Assembly (NCBI GenBank): GCA_049645705.1
Contig: JBARUK010000013.1
Span: 1 to 64,000 of the forward strand
Direction: 5' to 3'
Length of the DNA: 64,000 bases
Source of the DNA: JBGNFV01 sp049645705
Lineage (GTDB): Bacteria > Bacteroidota > Bacteroidia > Cytophagales > Cyclobacteriaceae
Both the position numbers and the translations under genes were made by a program. The stretch's first letter is position 1; every line of letters begins with the position of its first letter. Below are positions 9,868 through 20,100 of this stretch, piece after piece. The notes below the pieces were generated by a model. It was not told where the DNA came from, made no database searches, and worked only from the letters and a program-made list of their open reading frames with translations.

Positions 9868-9897
9868 AAAAGGCCCAAGTGGGCTTTATTTATTTTT
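9868..9897. promoter_or_regulatory. Palindrome upstream of the HTH gene: operator or bidirectional terminator
   Basis: GCCCA-AG-TGGGC with flanking AAAG/CTTT is followed by T-rich sequence on the plus strand (TTTATTTATTTTT) and by TTTTTG on the minus strand. Its position just upstream of the start of the XRE gene suggests autoregulation. The flanking T runs equally allow a terminator. Confidence 0.4.
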
Positions 9898-9938
9898 AAA
9901 ATATCATTAATACGAATGCACGAATAAAACTAAAGTAA

Positions 9939-10289
9939 GCCATTCAGGCACTGAATAAGCCTGAACTGCTGCAGCTCTACCATGAGGCTATTGCCGAGTA
10001 TTGGGAGAGCACAGGCTACACCCTGCCGGAGGAATCTACCCTCTTACTGGGCCAGGAGGTAGTCCTACCTGAAGCCATACACCGGGCTATTGTTACCGGC
10101 ACCAAAATGACCGGTGACACCGAGCTTTATGACTTGGAACTCGAAAGGGCCAAACAAGGCCTCAAACCCTCTCTAACATTCCTCTGCAGTTCATCCAGTA
10201 CCAGCGCCTGCGGCAGGCCTGAGAGCGGCATCATGCCGTTTACTATACTCTTACCCCTCTTCTATATCCTTCTCCTGTTAAAACTTTAA
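9939..10289 (+). pseudogene. Start-less gene remnant, unknown
   Basis: Right after a TAA the frame reads AIQALNKPELLQLYHEAIAE and continues through YWESTGYTLPEEST and TGTKMTGDTELYDLELERA, a convincing helical protein with no start codon. From ~10170 the sequence turns into low-complexity Ser/Leu stretches to a stop at 10289, suggesting a frameshift near there. I do not recognise the family. It sits between the HTH gene and the repeat/radC module. Confidence 0.4.
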
Positions 10290-10340
10290 TACCTCCCTTC
10301 TGATAATCCTTCTCCCATTTAAAGGATAATACCTTGATTC

Positions 10341-10495
10341 ATTCTCTATCAATTTGGCGCAATGTCCGGTTAGGCCTTCTGTCTGGCCAAAAGACTTCGT
10401 CATAAACACGGCCCGGCCCGCATGCCCTTCATTTATTCCGATTCCTTCTGGCCCTTAGGCGGCCGTAACCGGGAGAGGGCACCACAATTAATTTT
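10341..10495 (+). repeat. ~150-bp leader repeat preceding radC, left copy
   Basis: By eye this segment aligns along its length with the reverse complement of 62925-63085. The best-preserved words include CATAAACAC, CCCGGCCCGC and CTTCATTTATTCCG. On both sides it is followed within ~25-30 bases by the start of a RadC-like gene, so it is probably the leader or regulatory region of a mobile-element module. Confidence 0.7.
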
Positions 10496-10518
10496 TCACT
10501 TATCAAACAATTTTGATT

Positions 10519-11022
10519 ATGGATTTAAATGCCAAAGAAATGAGTAACGTACCTACAATCAAGCTGAGCTACTCTAATACTGTCAAGCCCTATGAACAGC
10601 CTCAGATAGTGGATTCATGGCAGGCCTACCAACTACTTCTAAAACACTGGGACCCCTGTAAAATTGAAATGGCTATGGAGTGTAAAGTACTGCTGATGAA
10701 TATTGAGAGCAGGGTACTGGGAATAGTCGATATTACTTCCGGCTCAACTTTCACCGTCCCAATTGACTACAAGCAGGTATTTGCTTCTACCATCATATCA
10801 GGAGCAACAAGCATGATCTTAGCCTATAACCATACTTCAGGAGAAAGTGACCCTACCGGGGCTGAAATAGAAATTGGGAAGAAGCTGGAAAAGGCTGCTA
10901 ACCTACTAGATATCCGGCTCATGGATAATATAATTCTCACACTCGATAACTACTATTCCTTCCTGGATAAAGGGAAAATATCCGATGGAAAATCGAAAAC
11001 CCCACTGGATAGCAGGGGCTGA
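10519..11022 (+). CDS. RadC-like JAB-domain protein with altered metal-binding motif
   Basis: A 167-residue protein of the RadC/JAB family common on Bacteroidota mobile elements. Family hallmarks are AYQLLLKHWD, ECKVLLMNIESRVLGI and the C-terminal LMDNIILTLDNYYSF. The usual metal motif HNHPSG…SxxD reads YNHTSG…TGAE here. The first zinc-binding His is Tyr and the Asp position is Glu, so metallo-isopeptidase-type activity is doubtful. I use ATG at 10519; a TTG two codons earlier is possible but weaker. It follows the ~150 bp repeat and precedes the recombinase remnant. A truncated paralogue lies at 62761-62902. Confidence 0.8.
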   Translation: MDLNAKEMSNVPTIKLSYSNTVKPYEQPQIVDSWQAYQLLLKHWDPCKIEMAMECKVLLMNIESRVLGIVDITSGSTFTVPIDYKQVFASTIISGATSMILAYNHTSGESDPTGAEIEIGKKLEKAANLLDIRLMDNIILTLDNYYSFLDKGKISDGKSKTPLDSRG

Positions 11023-11147
11023 GTAATTTAGTAAAGGTTCTATCAGTTTATACAGTTACGTATGGCTGGCAGAATACCTAACTCTTTCAATCCTTTTCAT
11101 TTTATTAACCGGATAGTCTAAACAGCTATCATAACCGCTTCAGACAC

Positions 11148-12723
11148 ATGAAAACAGCAGATTTATATATACGCGTAAGCACCGACGAACAGGCAGACAA
11201 AGGCTACAGCCAGTGCAACCAGGAAGAAATGCTTTTAAAGTACTGCGAAATAAACAGCCTTATCCCCGGTAAGGTGATCTTTGAAGACCATTCGGCCAAA
11301 AGCTTTGAACGCCCGCAGTGGACACAATACCTCAACTACCTGAAGAGCCGCAAGCGGCTAAACAGCACCATAGTCCTGTTTACCAAGTGGGACAGGTTCA
11401 GCCGCAATGCAGGAGATGCCTACATGATGATAAGCAAGCTCAGAAGGTTAGGCGTAGAACCGCAGGCCATAGAACAGCCCTTAGACCTGAACATTCCGGA
11501 AAACAAAATGATGCTGGCCTTTTACCTTGCAGCCCCGGAAGTGGAAAACGACCGCAAGGCGTTGAATGTATTGCATGCCATGCGCTGGGCAAACACTGCC
11601 ATTCAGCACCCAGAGGTTATAAGAATACGCGTGACGATAACGGTAATAAGGTGATTGTACCCAGAGAGCCACAGGCCAGCCAGATCAGGTAGATATTCGA
11701 GCGGGTAGCTGAAGAAATCTATTCCAGTGAACAGGTACTGAAGTTAGGCCGAAAAGAGATAGGTTTTAAGTGTAGTAAAAACGCCTTCTACCATGCCTTA
11801 TACGGAACCCGGTGTATTGCGGTAAGATATTCATTTACCAGTACAAGGATGAAGAAGCAAGAATAGTAAACGGACAGCATGAAGGCCTAGTCTCTGAACA
11901 GCTATTTAATGAGGTTCAGGAGATACTGGAAGGGCGTAGAAGAAAGAACAAGACAAAGGTAGTCACACACGAAAACATACCGCTGGTAGGCTTTTTGAAG
12001 TGTCCTAAATGCACACGTATGCTAACGGGTAGTGCAAACAAAGGCCGCAATAAATATTACTACTATTACCACTGTACTTCACAGTGCGGGGAGCGTCACA
12101 AAGCCGGAGAGGTAAACAAAGCTTTTGTAAATGAGCTGGCAAGATATACCATCAATCCTGAACTAGGTGATATAATAAAGGATATTATAGTAGAAACCTA
12201 TAGCAAGAATATAAAAGCTTCTACAGATGGCAGGGCAGCACTTATAAAAGGAATAGAAGAGCAGAATGAGAAGCTGAGCAAGGCCCGTATGCTGCTGCTG
12301 GATAATGCTATAGACCAGGAGGATTATAAGGCCATCAAACTAGCCTGTAATAAGAAACTCATAGACTTGGAAAGCAAACTTGCCTGCTATAAGACCAAGC
12401 AAAAGAAGGTGCTAAAGCCACAACTTGAAAAAGCCCTGAATATCGCTTTAAACATAGAAAAACTGTACGAGGAGGCCGATTTGATGAGAAAGCGAAAACT
12501 GATTGGTACGATCTACCCGGAAAAACTGGTGTATGCGAATAACAGGCATCGAACCACCAGAGTCAATGAGGTATTTAGACTCTTATACGCTGTAAACCGC
12601 GAAATTGAGGGCAAAAAGAAAGGGACAAGCCAGCAGAATTGTGACTTGTCCCAAGTGGTGAACCACATGGTGCGTTTCTCGAACCATTTTGAGGGGGATT
12701 TTAAGAATTTAGCATCAGTTTAG
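11148..12723 (+). pseudogene. Large serine recombinase, frameshifted
   Basis: The N-terminal resolvase domain starts at 11148 (YIRVSTDEQADKGYS; catalytic Ser in RVST) and runs past FTKWDRFSRN. Near 11590 the frame shifts: the second frame continues with PRGYKNTRDDNGNKVIVP to a TAG at 11690-11692, then IFERVAEEIYSSEQ in the same frame. A second shift near 11800 leads to the third frame (VYCGKIFIYQYKDEEARI, opening at 11812). That frame holds the zinc-ribbon (CPKC…C…C around 12001-12085) and a long coiled coil, ending at 12723. Intact homologues of ~520 residues integrate and excise mobile elements. Two shifts plus a stop make this copy inactive. Confidence 0.85.
12632..12653 (+). repeat. 22-bp direct repeat, right copy
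   Basis: Matches 4643-4664 at 21 of 22 positions, same strand. It overlaps the codons for the QNCDLSQ tail of the recombinase remnant. Confidence 0.55.
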
Positions 12724-12765
12724 GCATTTGGGTTCTTTTTTTGACTAAAAGAAAATACTATTCGT

Positions 12766-13345
12766 TCATTTACCTTTCAAAGTAAAAATAGTAGTCATCA
12801 TTCTGAATTTTTCCATCCCAATTCCAATGAGCATATTCGCGTCCTCATTCTCTATAGCCATTTTACGAGCTAAATCAAGGTTATCTACTACAATATCCCA
12901 GCCATCTGAGTAAGTCATTTTGCTACTAAACCACGTCGCCATAGATACTAAAGCCTTACTTGTAATGAGATATTGATATAGCTCGCGACGTTGGATGGAG
13001 GTAATGGCTTTTTCATGTTCCATGCTTTTCAAAAGATTGGACATGAAATCCTCCGCGGCATCAACCCCTAGGCCATTCAAGTTATCAAAACATAATATCC
13101 AGGCAGGGCCAATTTCCCCCATCGATGCCCCACAAACAATTATTGTAGTAGTGGTACTGAATGCATGGTAGGGCAAAAAGCCGACGATTGTCTCTCCGAA
13201 AGCAGCCTTGGCACGTGACTTCGTAAAAGCATCAACAAAGCCTCGAACGTTCCGGTTGCCACCTTACTACCCGATAGATGAGCTTCTTGGATGCCGCCTT
13301 CTTCCACCCCACCCGGTAGCACCAGCAGGGCAAAAGTTTGGCGTT
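12766..13345 (-). pseudogene. Hypothetical protein gene, 5' end frameshifted
   Basis: The minus strand is open from 13263 to 12766 but has no ATG near its start (…GFVDAFTKSRAKAAFGET…VGFLPYHAFSTTTT…). The reading begins directly after TAA at 13264-13266. A plausible upstream part lies in another frame (TFALLVLPGGVEEGG, ~13345-13260). The 136-codon C-terminal block has good protein character (ITSIQRRELYQYLITSKALV; NEDANMLIGIGMEKF) but no family I recognise. A functional short version starting at TTG 13176 cannot be excluded. Confidence 0.45.
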
Positions 13346-13405
13346 TACCTTACAGGTAAGAACAAGACGGGTAGGGACAATTTTTTTATTGGGCACCTGA
13401 CATAA

Positions 13406-14186
13406 AAACATACCTATATATAAGTGTATTTTTCAAAAATTTAATCCTATCCTGAAGCCCTGATCTGGTATGTAAAAAGGGTGCCTTCATGAAATTACAT
13501 TACAACACAGTTATGCACTGTTCAGGGAAAAGCGCACAAAAGTTGAATATTTTATCGATGTAATTCGGCTAATTATCATTTCAGGCCCTTAAGCACTTAT
13601 ATAAATTCGCCTACATAGCAATAATATTTCATATTAATTTTTGGTTAAGGAATAGCAGGTAAATAAATAATTCTAATTAATTATACGTATGTACATTACA
13701 AATACAAACAGGTAAATACATGTTTATACAATTACTCTCTGTACATACAAAATCCGGTTCTAACATATATGTTCATATACTATTTTTACATGTGATTTAT
13801 TGAAATAATTTGCTTAAATTCTCTATTTATCTTAATAAAATTTGACTACTTACAGCTTATTTTCAGCCTTAGAACCTATTAAAAACAATCTAAAACCTTT
13901 TTAAAGAATAAACTTGAATTTACTCACATGAGTACTTTTTATTCTGAAAATTGAACATATTAGAATGACTAGCATTTTCTACTTCATATTAGGTGTTTAC
14001 AAGAATATTTGCACAAAATTATAAGCTTTTAACAAAATTTTATAACGCAGATTAACCTTACGTTAGCAACAACATAACAATACTTAACAGTTCCAAAACT
14101 CTGATGGGTTTAGTTTCTCTTTATTTCTAAATTACTTTACACCCGCAACCCGATATTTAATATAACCACACTAAATCACCAGCTAC
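13406..14186 (+). promoter_or_regulatory. AT-rich leader of the biosynthetic operon
   Basis: About 780 bp of very AT-rich DNA with no gene, the only long gap before a ~46 kb operon. It should carry the promoter. Near-matches to the -7 element are seen at ~13806 (TAATTTG) and ~13836 (TAAAATTTG), but none is exact. The start codon at 14187 lacks a purine-rich ribosome binding site, as is usual in the phylum. Confidence 0.5.
13687..13773. promoter_or_regulatory. Palindromic cluster, candidate operator
   Basis: GTATGTAC at 13687-13694 recurs as its exact reverse complement GTACATAC at 13741-13748. Beside it, 13762-13773 is the perfect 12-base palindrome AACATATATGTT. The cluster lies ~420-500 bases upstream of the first biosynthetic gene. 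AT-rich DNA produces palindromes by chance, so this is only a candidate. Confidence 0.3.
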
Positions 14187-17100
14187 ATGAATAGTACCAC
14201 TCTGATGGATAGCATACTTGCTGCAACAAAGAACCTTTCAAAGGGTATTTGCTTTATCAAAGGCGCGGCAGAAGAGGAGTCAATATCATATAAGGACTTT
14301 TACGGTAAGGCTATTAAATGGTTGGGGTATCTTCAAAAAAAAGGAATCAAGCCCGGAAATGAAGTTGTTTTTCAAATAGAAGATAATAAGGAGTTTCTTC
14401 TGGCATTCTGGGCTTGCCTGGCGGGTGGGTTCATCCCAGTACCCCTCACTCTCTCCTACCACAAAGAGGGCCTGAGTAAGCTTGAAAAAGTATGGAATGT
14501 GCTTGAGGCTCCTACCCTGTTAACTGGCAAAAAAGCCTATAACAAACTGGAAGAGAATCTGAAAGGCATTGCAGTAGACACCAATAAAATTCTGTTCACT
14601 GAAGACCTGGAAGCACAGAAGACAGCGGGCAAACCTGAAAAAATCACTGCGGATACAACTGCATTTATTCAGTTTTCATCCGGATCTACCGGCACACCTA
14701 AAGGCGTTACACTTACTCACCGCAACCTCGTACATAATTTAGAGGGCATTATTCAGGCTGCTAAGTTAATTCCTACTGATCATATGCTGAGCTGGATGCC
14801 CCTTACACATGATATGGGGCTTATTGGCATGCACCTTACCCCATTAGTAGTAGGCTGTAACCAATACATTATGCCTACCGAGCTCTTTGTGAGAAGTCCG
14901 GTAATCTGGATCAAAAAAATATCTGAACATGCTATAACCCTTACTTCATCTCCTAATTTTGGCTATCATCACTGCCTGGGAAGGTTTAACCCTAAGCAGG
15001 TCACTGACCTGGACCTTTCTACTGTAAGATCAATATTTAACGGTGCGGAACCTATCTCAGCTACACTTTGTCGGGATTTTCTTACTACGCTTGCTCCTTA
15101 TGGTCTAAAGGATACGGCCATGTTTACGGTATACGGGCTCGCAGAAGCTTCTTTAGCTGTAACCTTTCCGGAGCCTGAAACGCAGGTTTCTTCTATTAAG
15201 GTATCCAGGTCATCTCTGGGGCCGGGCCGCCAGATTGAAATGGATGAAAAAAACGGCCTGGAGCTGGTCAACTGCGGAAAGGCAATCCCTCATTGCATGA
15301 TACGTATAGCGGATGAGAAAGGAAAACCTGTAGAAGATGGCGAGGTTGGGTTTATCCATATAGCAGGTATAAACGTAACCTCTTCTTACTATAATAACCC
15401 TGAAGCCACAGCCGGCGCTATAAATAAAAAGGGCTGGCTGAATACCGGCGACCTGGGCTTTGTATATGAGGAAAACCTCTATGTAACCGGCCGGATGAAG
15501 GAGGTGATATACCTGGCAGGGCAAAATGTATACCCCCATGACCTGGAAAGGGTGGCGGAGGAACTAGACGAAATAGAGGCCGGTAAAATTGTAGCCTGTG
15601 GGGTACCGAATGAAGAAAAGGGGCTGGAAGATGTGGTCCTTTTTGTGCTCTATAAGCGAAAGCCCAACTATTTTATCCCCTTGCTAAAGAAACTGAAGCG
15701 GCACATGGCGGCAAGCATGGGCATAGAAGTAGCCCATGTGGTGCCCGTAAGGAAAATACCCAAAACCACCAGCGGAAAAATAAAGCGGGTGGAAATGGCG
15801 AATGAGTTTAAAGACGGTCAATACAGTGAGGTAACTGCCGAGCTTAATGCCTTGCTGGAAGCAGAAATACAGGACAGCAAAAAAGAAACTACATCGGTAA
15901 ATCAGAAAGAAGGTTATGCCTGGATGAAGCAATGGCTTTGCAACAGACTCGGGCTTACTATGCAGGAGCTTGATGAACGCAGGCCCTTTGCAGAACTTGG
16001 CGTAACCTCTTTTATAGCCGTAGAATTTGCCAGGGAAATAGAGGCTCGGTTTAATATAGCGGTAGACCCGACCATTGCGTGGAGCTACCCTAACCTGAAG
16101 GCCCTGGGCGAAGGTATTTTTAACTCCGCAGAAAAAGAAGAAAGCCTGCACCGCCAACTGGAAAACCCGGATGAGGCTATCGCCATTGTAGGTATGGCCT
16201 GCCGCCTGCCCGGCTCGGCATCTTTAGAAGCCTTCTGGCAAATGCTGGAAGGAAACGCCTCCGGCATCAGCGAAGCATCTGCTAAAAGGTGGAACAAGCA
16301 GGAAATTGAAAAAGTAGCGCCGGGAGCTATTACCCTCGGGGGCTACCTTGACCACATAGACACCTTTGACGCGGACTTTTTTGGTATTGCTCCTGTGGAA
16401 GCGACACAAATGGATCCGCAGCAGCGCCTGCTGGCAGAAACTGCCTGGCACGCCATGGAGCATGCAGGTATACCGGCGGCAAAACTCAGCCAAAAGGAAA
16501 CAGGCGTATTTATAGGTATAAGCAGCACGGAATACTCCAGCCTTTCCATAAGCAACCTGAATGTTCTGAATGCTTACACCGGCATAGGCAATGCCGGAAG
16601 CATAGCGGCAAACCGTCTTTCTTACCTGTTTAATCTGACCGGGCCTAGCATGGCGGTAGATACTGCCTGCTCATCATCACTTGTAGCCGTACATCAGGCC
16701 TGCCAGCATCTGCGTCTTGGCGAGTGCGAGGCTGCCCTGGCAGGTGGTGTAAATCTGCTGATCAACCCGGCGCTGAATGTGATCTTTACCAAAGCGGGTA
16801 TGTTGTCTGAAGATGGCGCATGCAAAACCTTTGACAGCAGCGCAAACGGCTACGTACGGGGAGAAGGTTGCGGTGTAGTGATACTGAAAAGATTATCCGA
16901 TGCGCTGAAAGATAATGACAACATTCACGCTGTCATAAAAGGCTCGGCCATAAACCAGGACGGTAAAAGCAACGGTCTCACTGCTCCTAATAGACAGGCG
17001 CAAAAGGCGGTCATTCGCAAGGCCCTGGCTAAAGCACAGGTAAGTCCTGAGCAGGTGACGTATGTAGAGGCACATGGCACCGGCACACCACTGGGAGACC

Positions 17101-20100
17101 CTATTGAACTGCATGCACTGGATGAGGTATTGGCCCCTGGCGGTACAGATGCTCCGCATTGCTATGTAGGCTCTGCCAAAACCAATATAGGCCATCTGGA
17201 GGCCGCCGCAGGAATTGCCGGCCTGATCAAAACAACACTAAGCCTGAAAAACAAGGTCATTCCCGGTCTTGTCAATTTCAATACGCTTAATCCTCATATA
17301 CAACTAAGTAAGGATTCCCGGCTAAGAATTGCAGATAAACTGGAACCCTGGAAAGGCACTGGAAGCCGCGCGGCCGGAGTAAGCTCATTTGGTTTTGGCG
17401 GCACCAATGCCCACATGATCCTGGAAGAAGGGCCGGTACTGAATAAAGCAAAGTCACGCCACCCGGTATATCCCGTGATTGCTACGGCAAGAACTGAAGA
17501 AGGGCTTGAGCGCATAGCTGCAGGCATATCTTCTCTACAGACAGAAGACCTGGCCTCCCTATCCTACTCCACTACCTGCCGCCGAACCCAGTTTGCTTAC
17601 CATAAACTGGTCATGGCTGGCACCACTAATGAGCTGGCCGCAATTTTTGATGAGACACCGGCCTGCCATATAGCTGCACCAAAAGGCACATCTGTATCCC
17701 TGAGCTTTGGTAATACACCGGCAACTCCTGAAATACTGGCAGTGCTGGGCGATGCCTTTGAGGTAGCCGGAGTTTTTATAAAAGAGCATATGCCGGAAGG
17801 CACCGTATATCCGCAGGCATATACCTTTCTCTACCACATGGCACAGGCCATAGTGGCAAACCAGGCAGGCCTTACTATAGAAAGGGTTGCAGGACATGGC
17901 GTGGGTGCCTTTACAGCGGCATGCCTGTCAGGTGCTCTAGCAGCAAGTGAGGTGATTAAGGCAATAAACAATGCCGAAACAGGTACATACCCGGCAGTGT
18001 CGGTAAAACCAGACTCATCGGCTACCTGGGTTGACTGCCAAAGCGGAGAGCCGGTTAACGGCGCTGAGGCTGACCTGCTGCAAAAGCAATATGACCAGAC
18101 GCCAGCCACTACGGCAGAATGGGCGGATGTGATGGTGGACACCCCCGAAGAAAGTGGTTGCATCTACCGGTCCGTGTACCACTACCTGGGTACGCTATAT
18201 AATAAAGGTTTTGAGGTACAATGGGACTTCCTGTTCGAGAAAGACCAGCCTGCCTACCTGGAAAGTCTGCCTCTTTATCCGTTCGAAAGAGCCTCTTATT
18301 GGGTAGACAACCGTGAGGCTTCACTGGACTGGCTACCTTCAGTTGACCAGACGCAGGAAGATAGCCTGCTGGCGCAGCACGCCTATGTACAGCAGTGGAA
18401 AGACAAGGGTGAGCTTACCGCTCCGGTATTTAAAGAAAATGTACACTGGGTAATTCTTGCAGAAAAGGACGACCTGACCGAATCTGTCCTTTCCGAACTG
18501 GAAAGAAACGGACAGCAATACTCTTTGCTGTACCCTGAAACGGAAACGGAAGACTACGTATGTGAAAGCCTGCACGACATAGCCAGATTTAATAAGAACT
18601 CGGAAACGCATGATTACCTGTTCCTTTATATGTGGAACAATGCCGCACCGGTTGATACCTGCTGCCTGGTCGAAAGCAGCTACAGGCTTATTGAAACATC
18701 AAACTGTATAGAAAAGCACTTTCCGAACGGAAGGCTGTGGGTAGTATCCAGAAATAGCCACCAGGCCGGAATGATCACCAAACAGGGCCTTTTACAATCG
18801 GCTCTATGGGGAATAGGCAAAACGATAGCCCTGGAAGCCAAAAGCATATGGGGCGGCATAATAGATGTACAGGAAACAAACCTTCCTGAAACAGTATCCG
18901 GTATTATCTCTCTGACCCTGCAGCAGTCTGATGAGGACCTGATCCTGGTGCGTGAAGGCCGCAAATGGGTTTACCGCATAAACCGTAGCGAAACGGTAAG
19001 CCCCACCCTGCCGGTGTTTGATGAGCACGGGCACTACCTAGTCACAGGTGGCCTCGGATACCTCGGTATCTATTTATGCCAGGCACTGGTGGCTAATGGT
19101 GCCCGCCATATCACGGTAACCTCACGGAGTAAAGTGCCCTCCAAGGACCAGTGGCCTACCCTGCCAGGTAGCTCCACCCGCAAACAGGCGCTGAAGTCGC
19201 TTCTGGCGCTGGAAGAGCAGGGCGCTGTAATCCGCGTAGAGCAATTGGATGTAACTAGCCATAGAGATATTAAAAGGCTTATCTCCACTATGCGGACTGA
19301 AGGAGACCTTAAAGGAGTTTTTCATTTGGCAGGAACATCGGAGTACCAGTCGCTTCATGATATGACGCTCGAAGACTACTGCAAAGTGGTAAACCCTAAA
19401 ACAAACGGCAGCTATAGTCTTCACCAGCTCACAGAAGATATTCCCCTGGACCACTTTGTATGCTTCTCATCTGCTACGGCAGTATGGGGCGGCAAATCAC
19501 AGGCTCACTATGCAGCCGCCAACCAGTTCATGGATACCCTGGCCCACTACCGTAAAGGGTTGGGACTTCCGGCCCTGTCCATAAATCTGGGCCCTGTACT
19601 GGGTGGCGGTTTGGCACAGGAAACGAAGGAGGTATTTGCCAAAATCGGTATTGCCGAGCTTGAGCCTGTGGAGCTCACCAATAGCATTCTCTACCTGATG
19701 AACAGTGAGGCTACCCAGATCATGCTGGCGAAAGTAAACTGGGACATCTTCAAAAATATCTATGAATTATATGTAGGCAGGCCACTGAGTGAAGACATTA
19801 CCTGGGAGTCTGCTGCTTCGTCAGCGCCTGGCATGCACCTGCCAGACTCTGCCTTTGTAAAAGAACTGATGGCGCTGCCTGTCCATGAACGGGAGGATGC
19901 CCTGGCCGATCTGCTGGAAATGGAAGTAGCTGCCGTACTGGGCTATAAGAAGGCACTTTCACGTACCAAGGGACTGTTTGATCTGGGCATGGACTCCATC
20001 TCAGCCCTGGAACTTAAAGAGAGGCTGGAAACAAAGCTGAACGTGTCACTAAACCAGACGGTGGTGTTTGATTATCCCACGATCAATGACATGACCGGCC

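Noticed and set aside
3428..14186. CRISPR array, tRNA or rRNA genes
   Set aside because: I looked for regularly spaced repeats and tRNA-like cloverleaf arms here and in the right flank and saw none.
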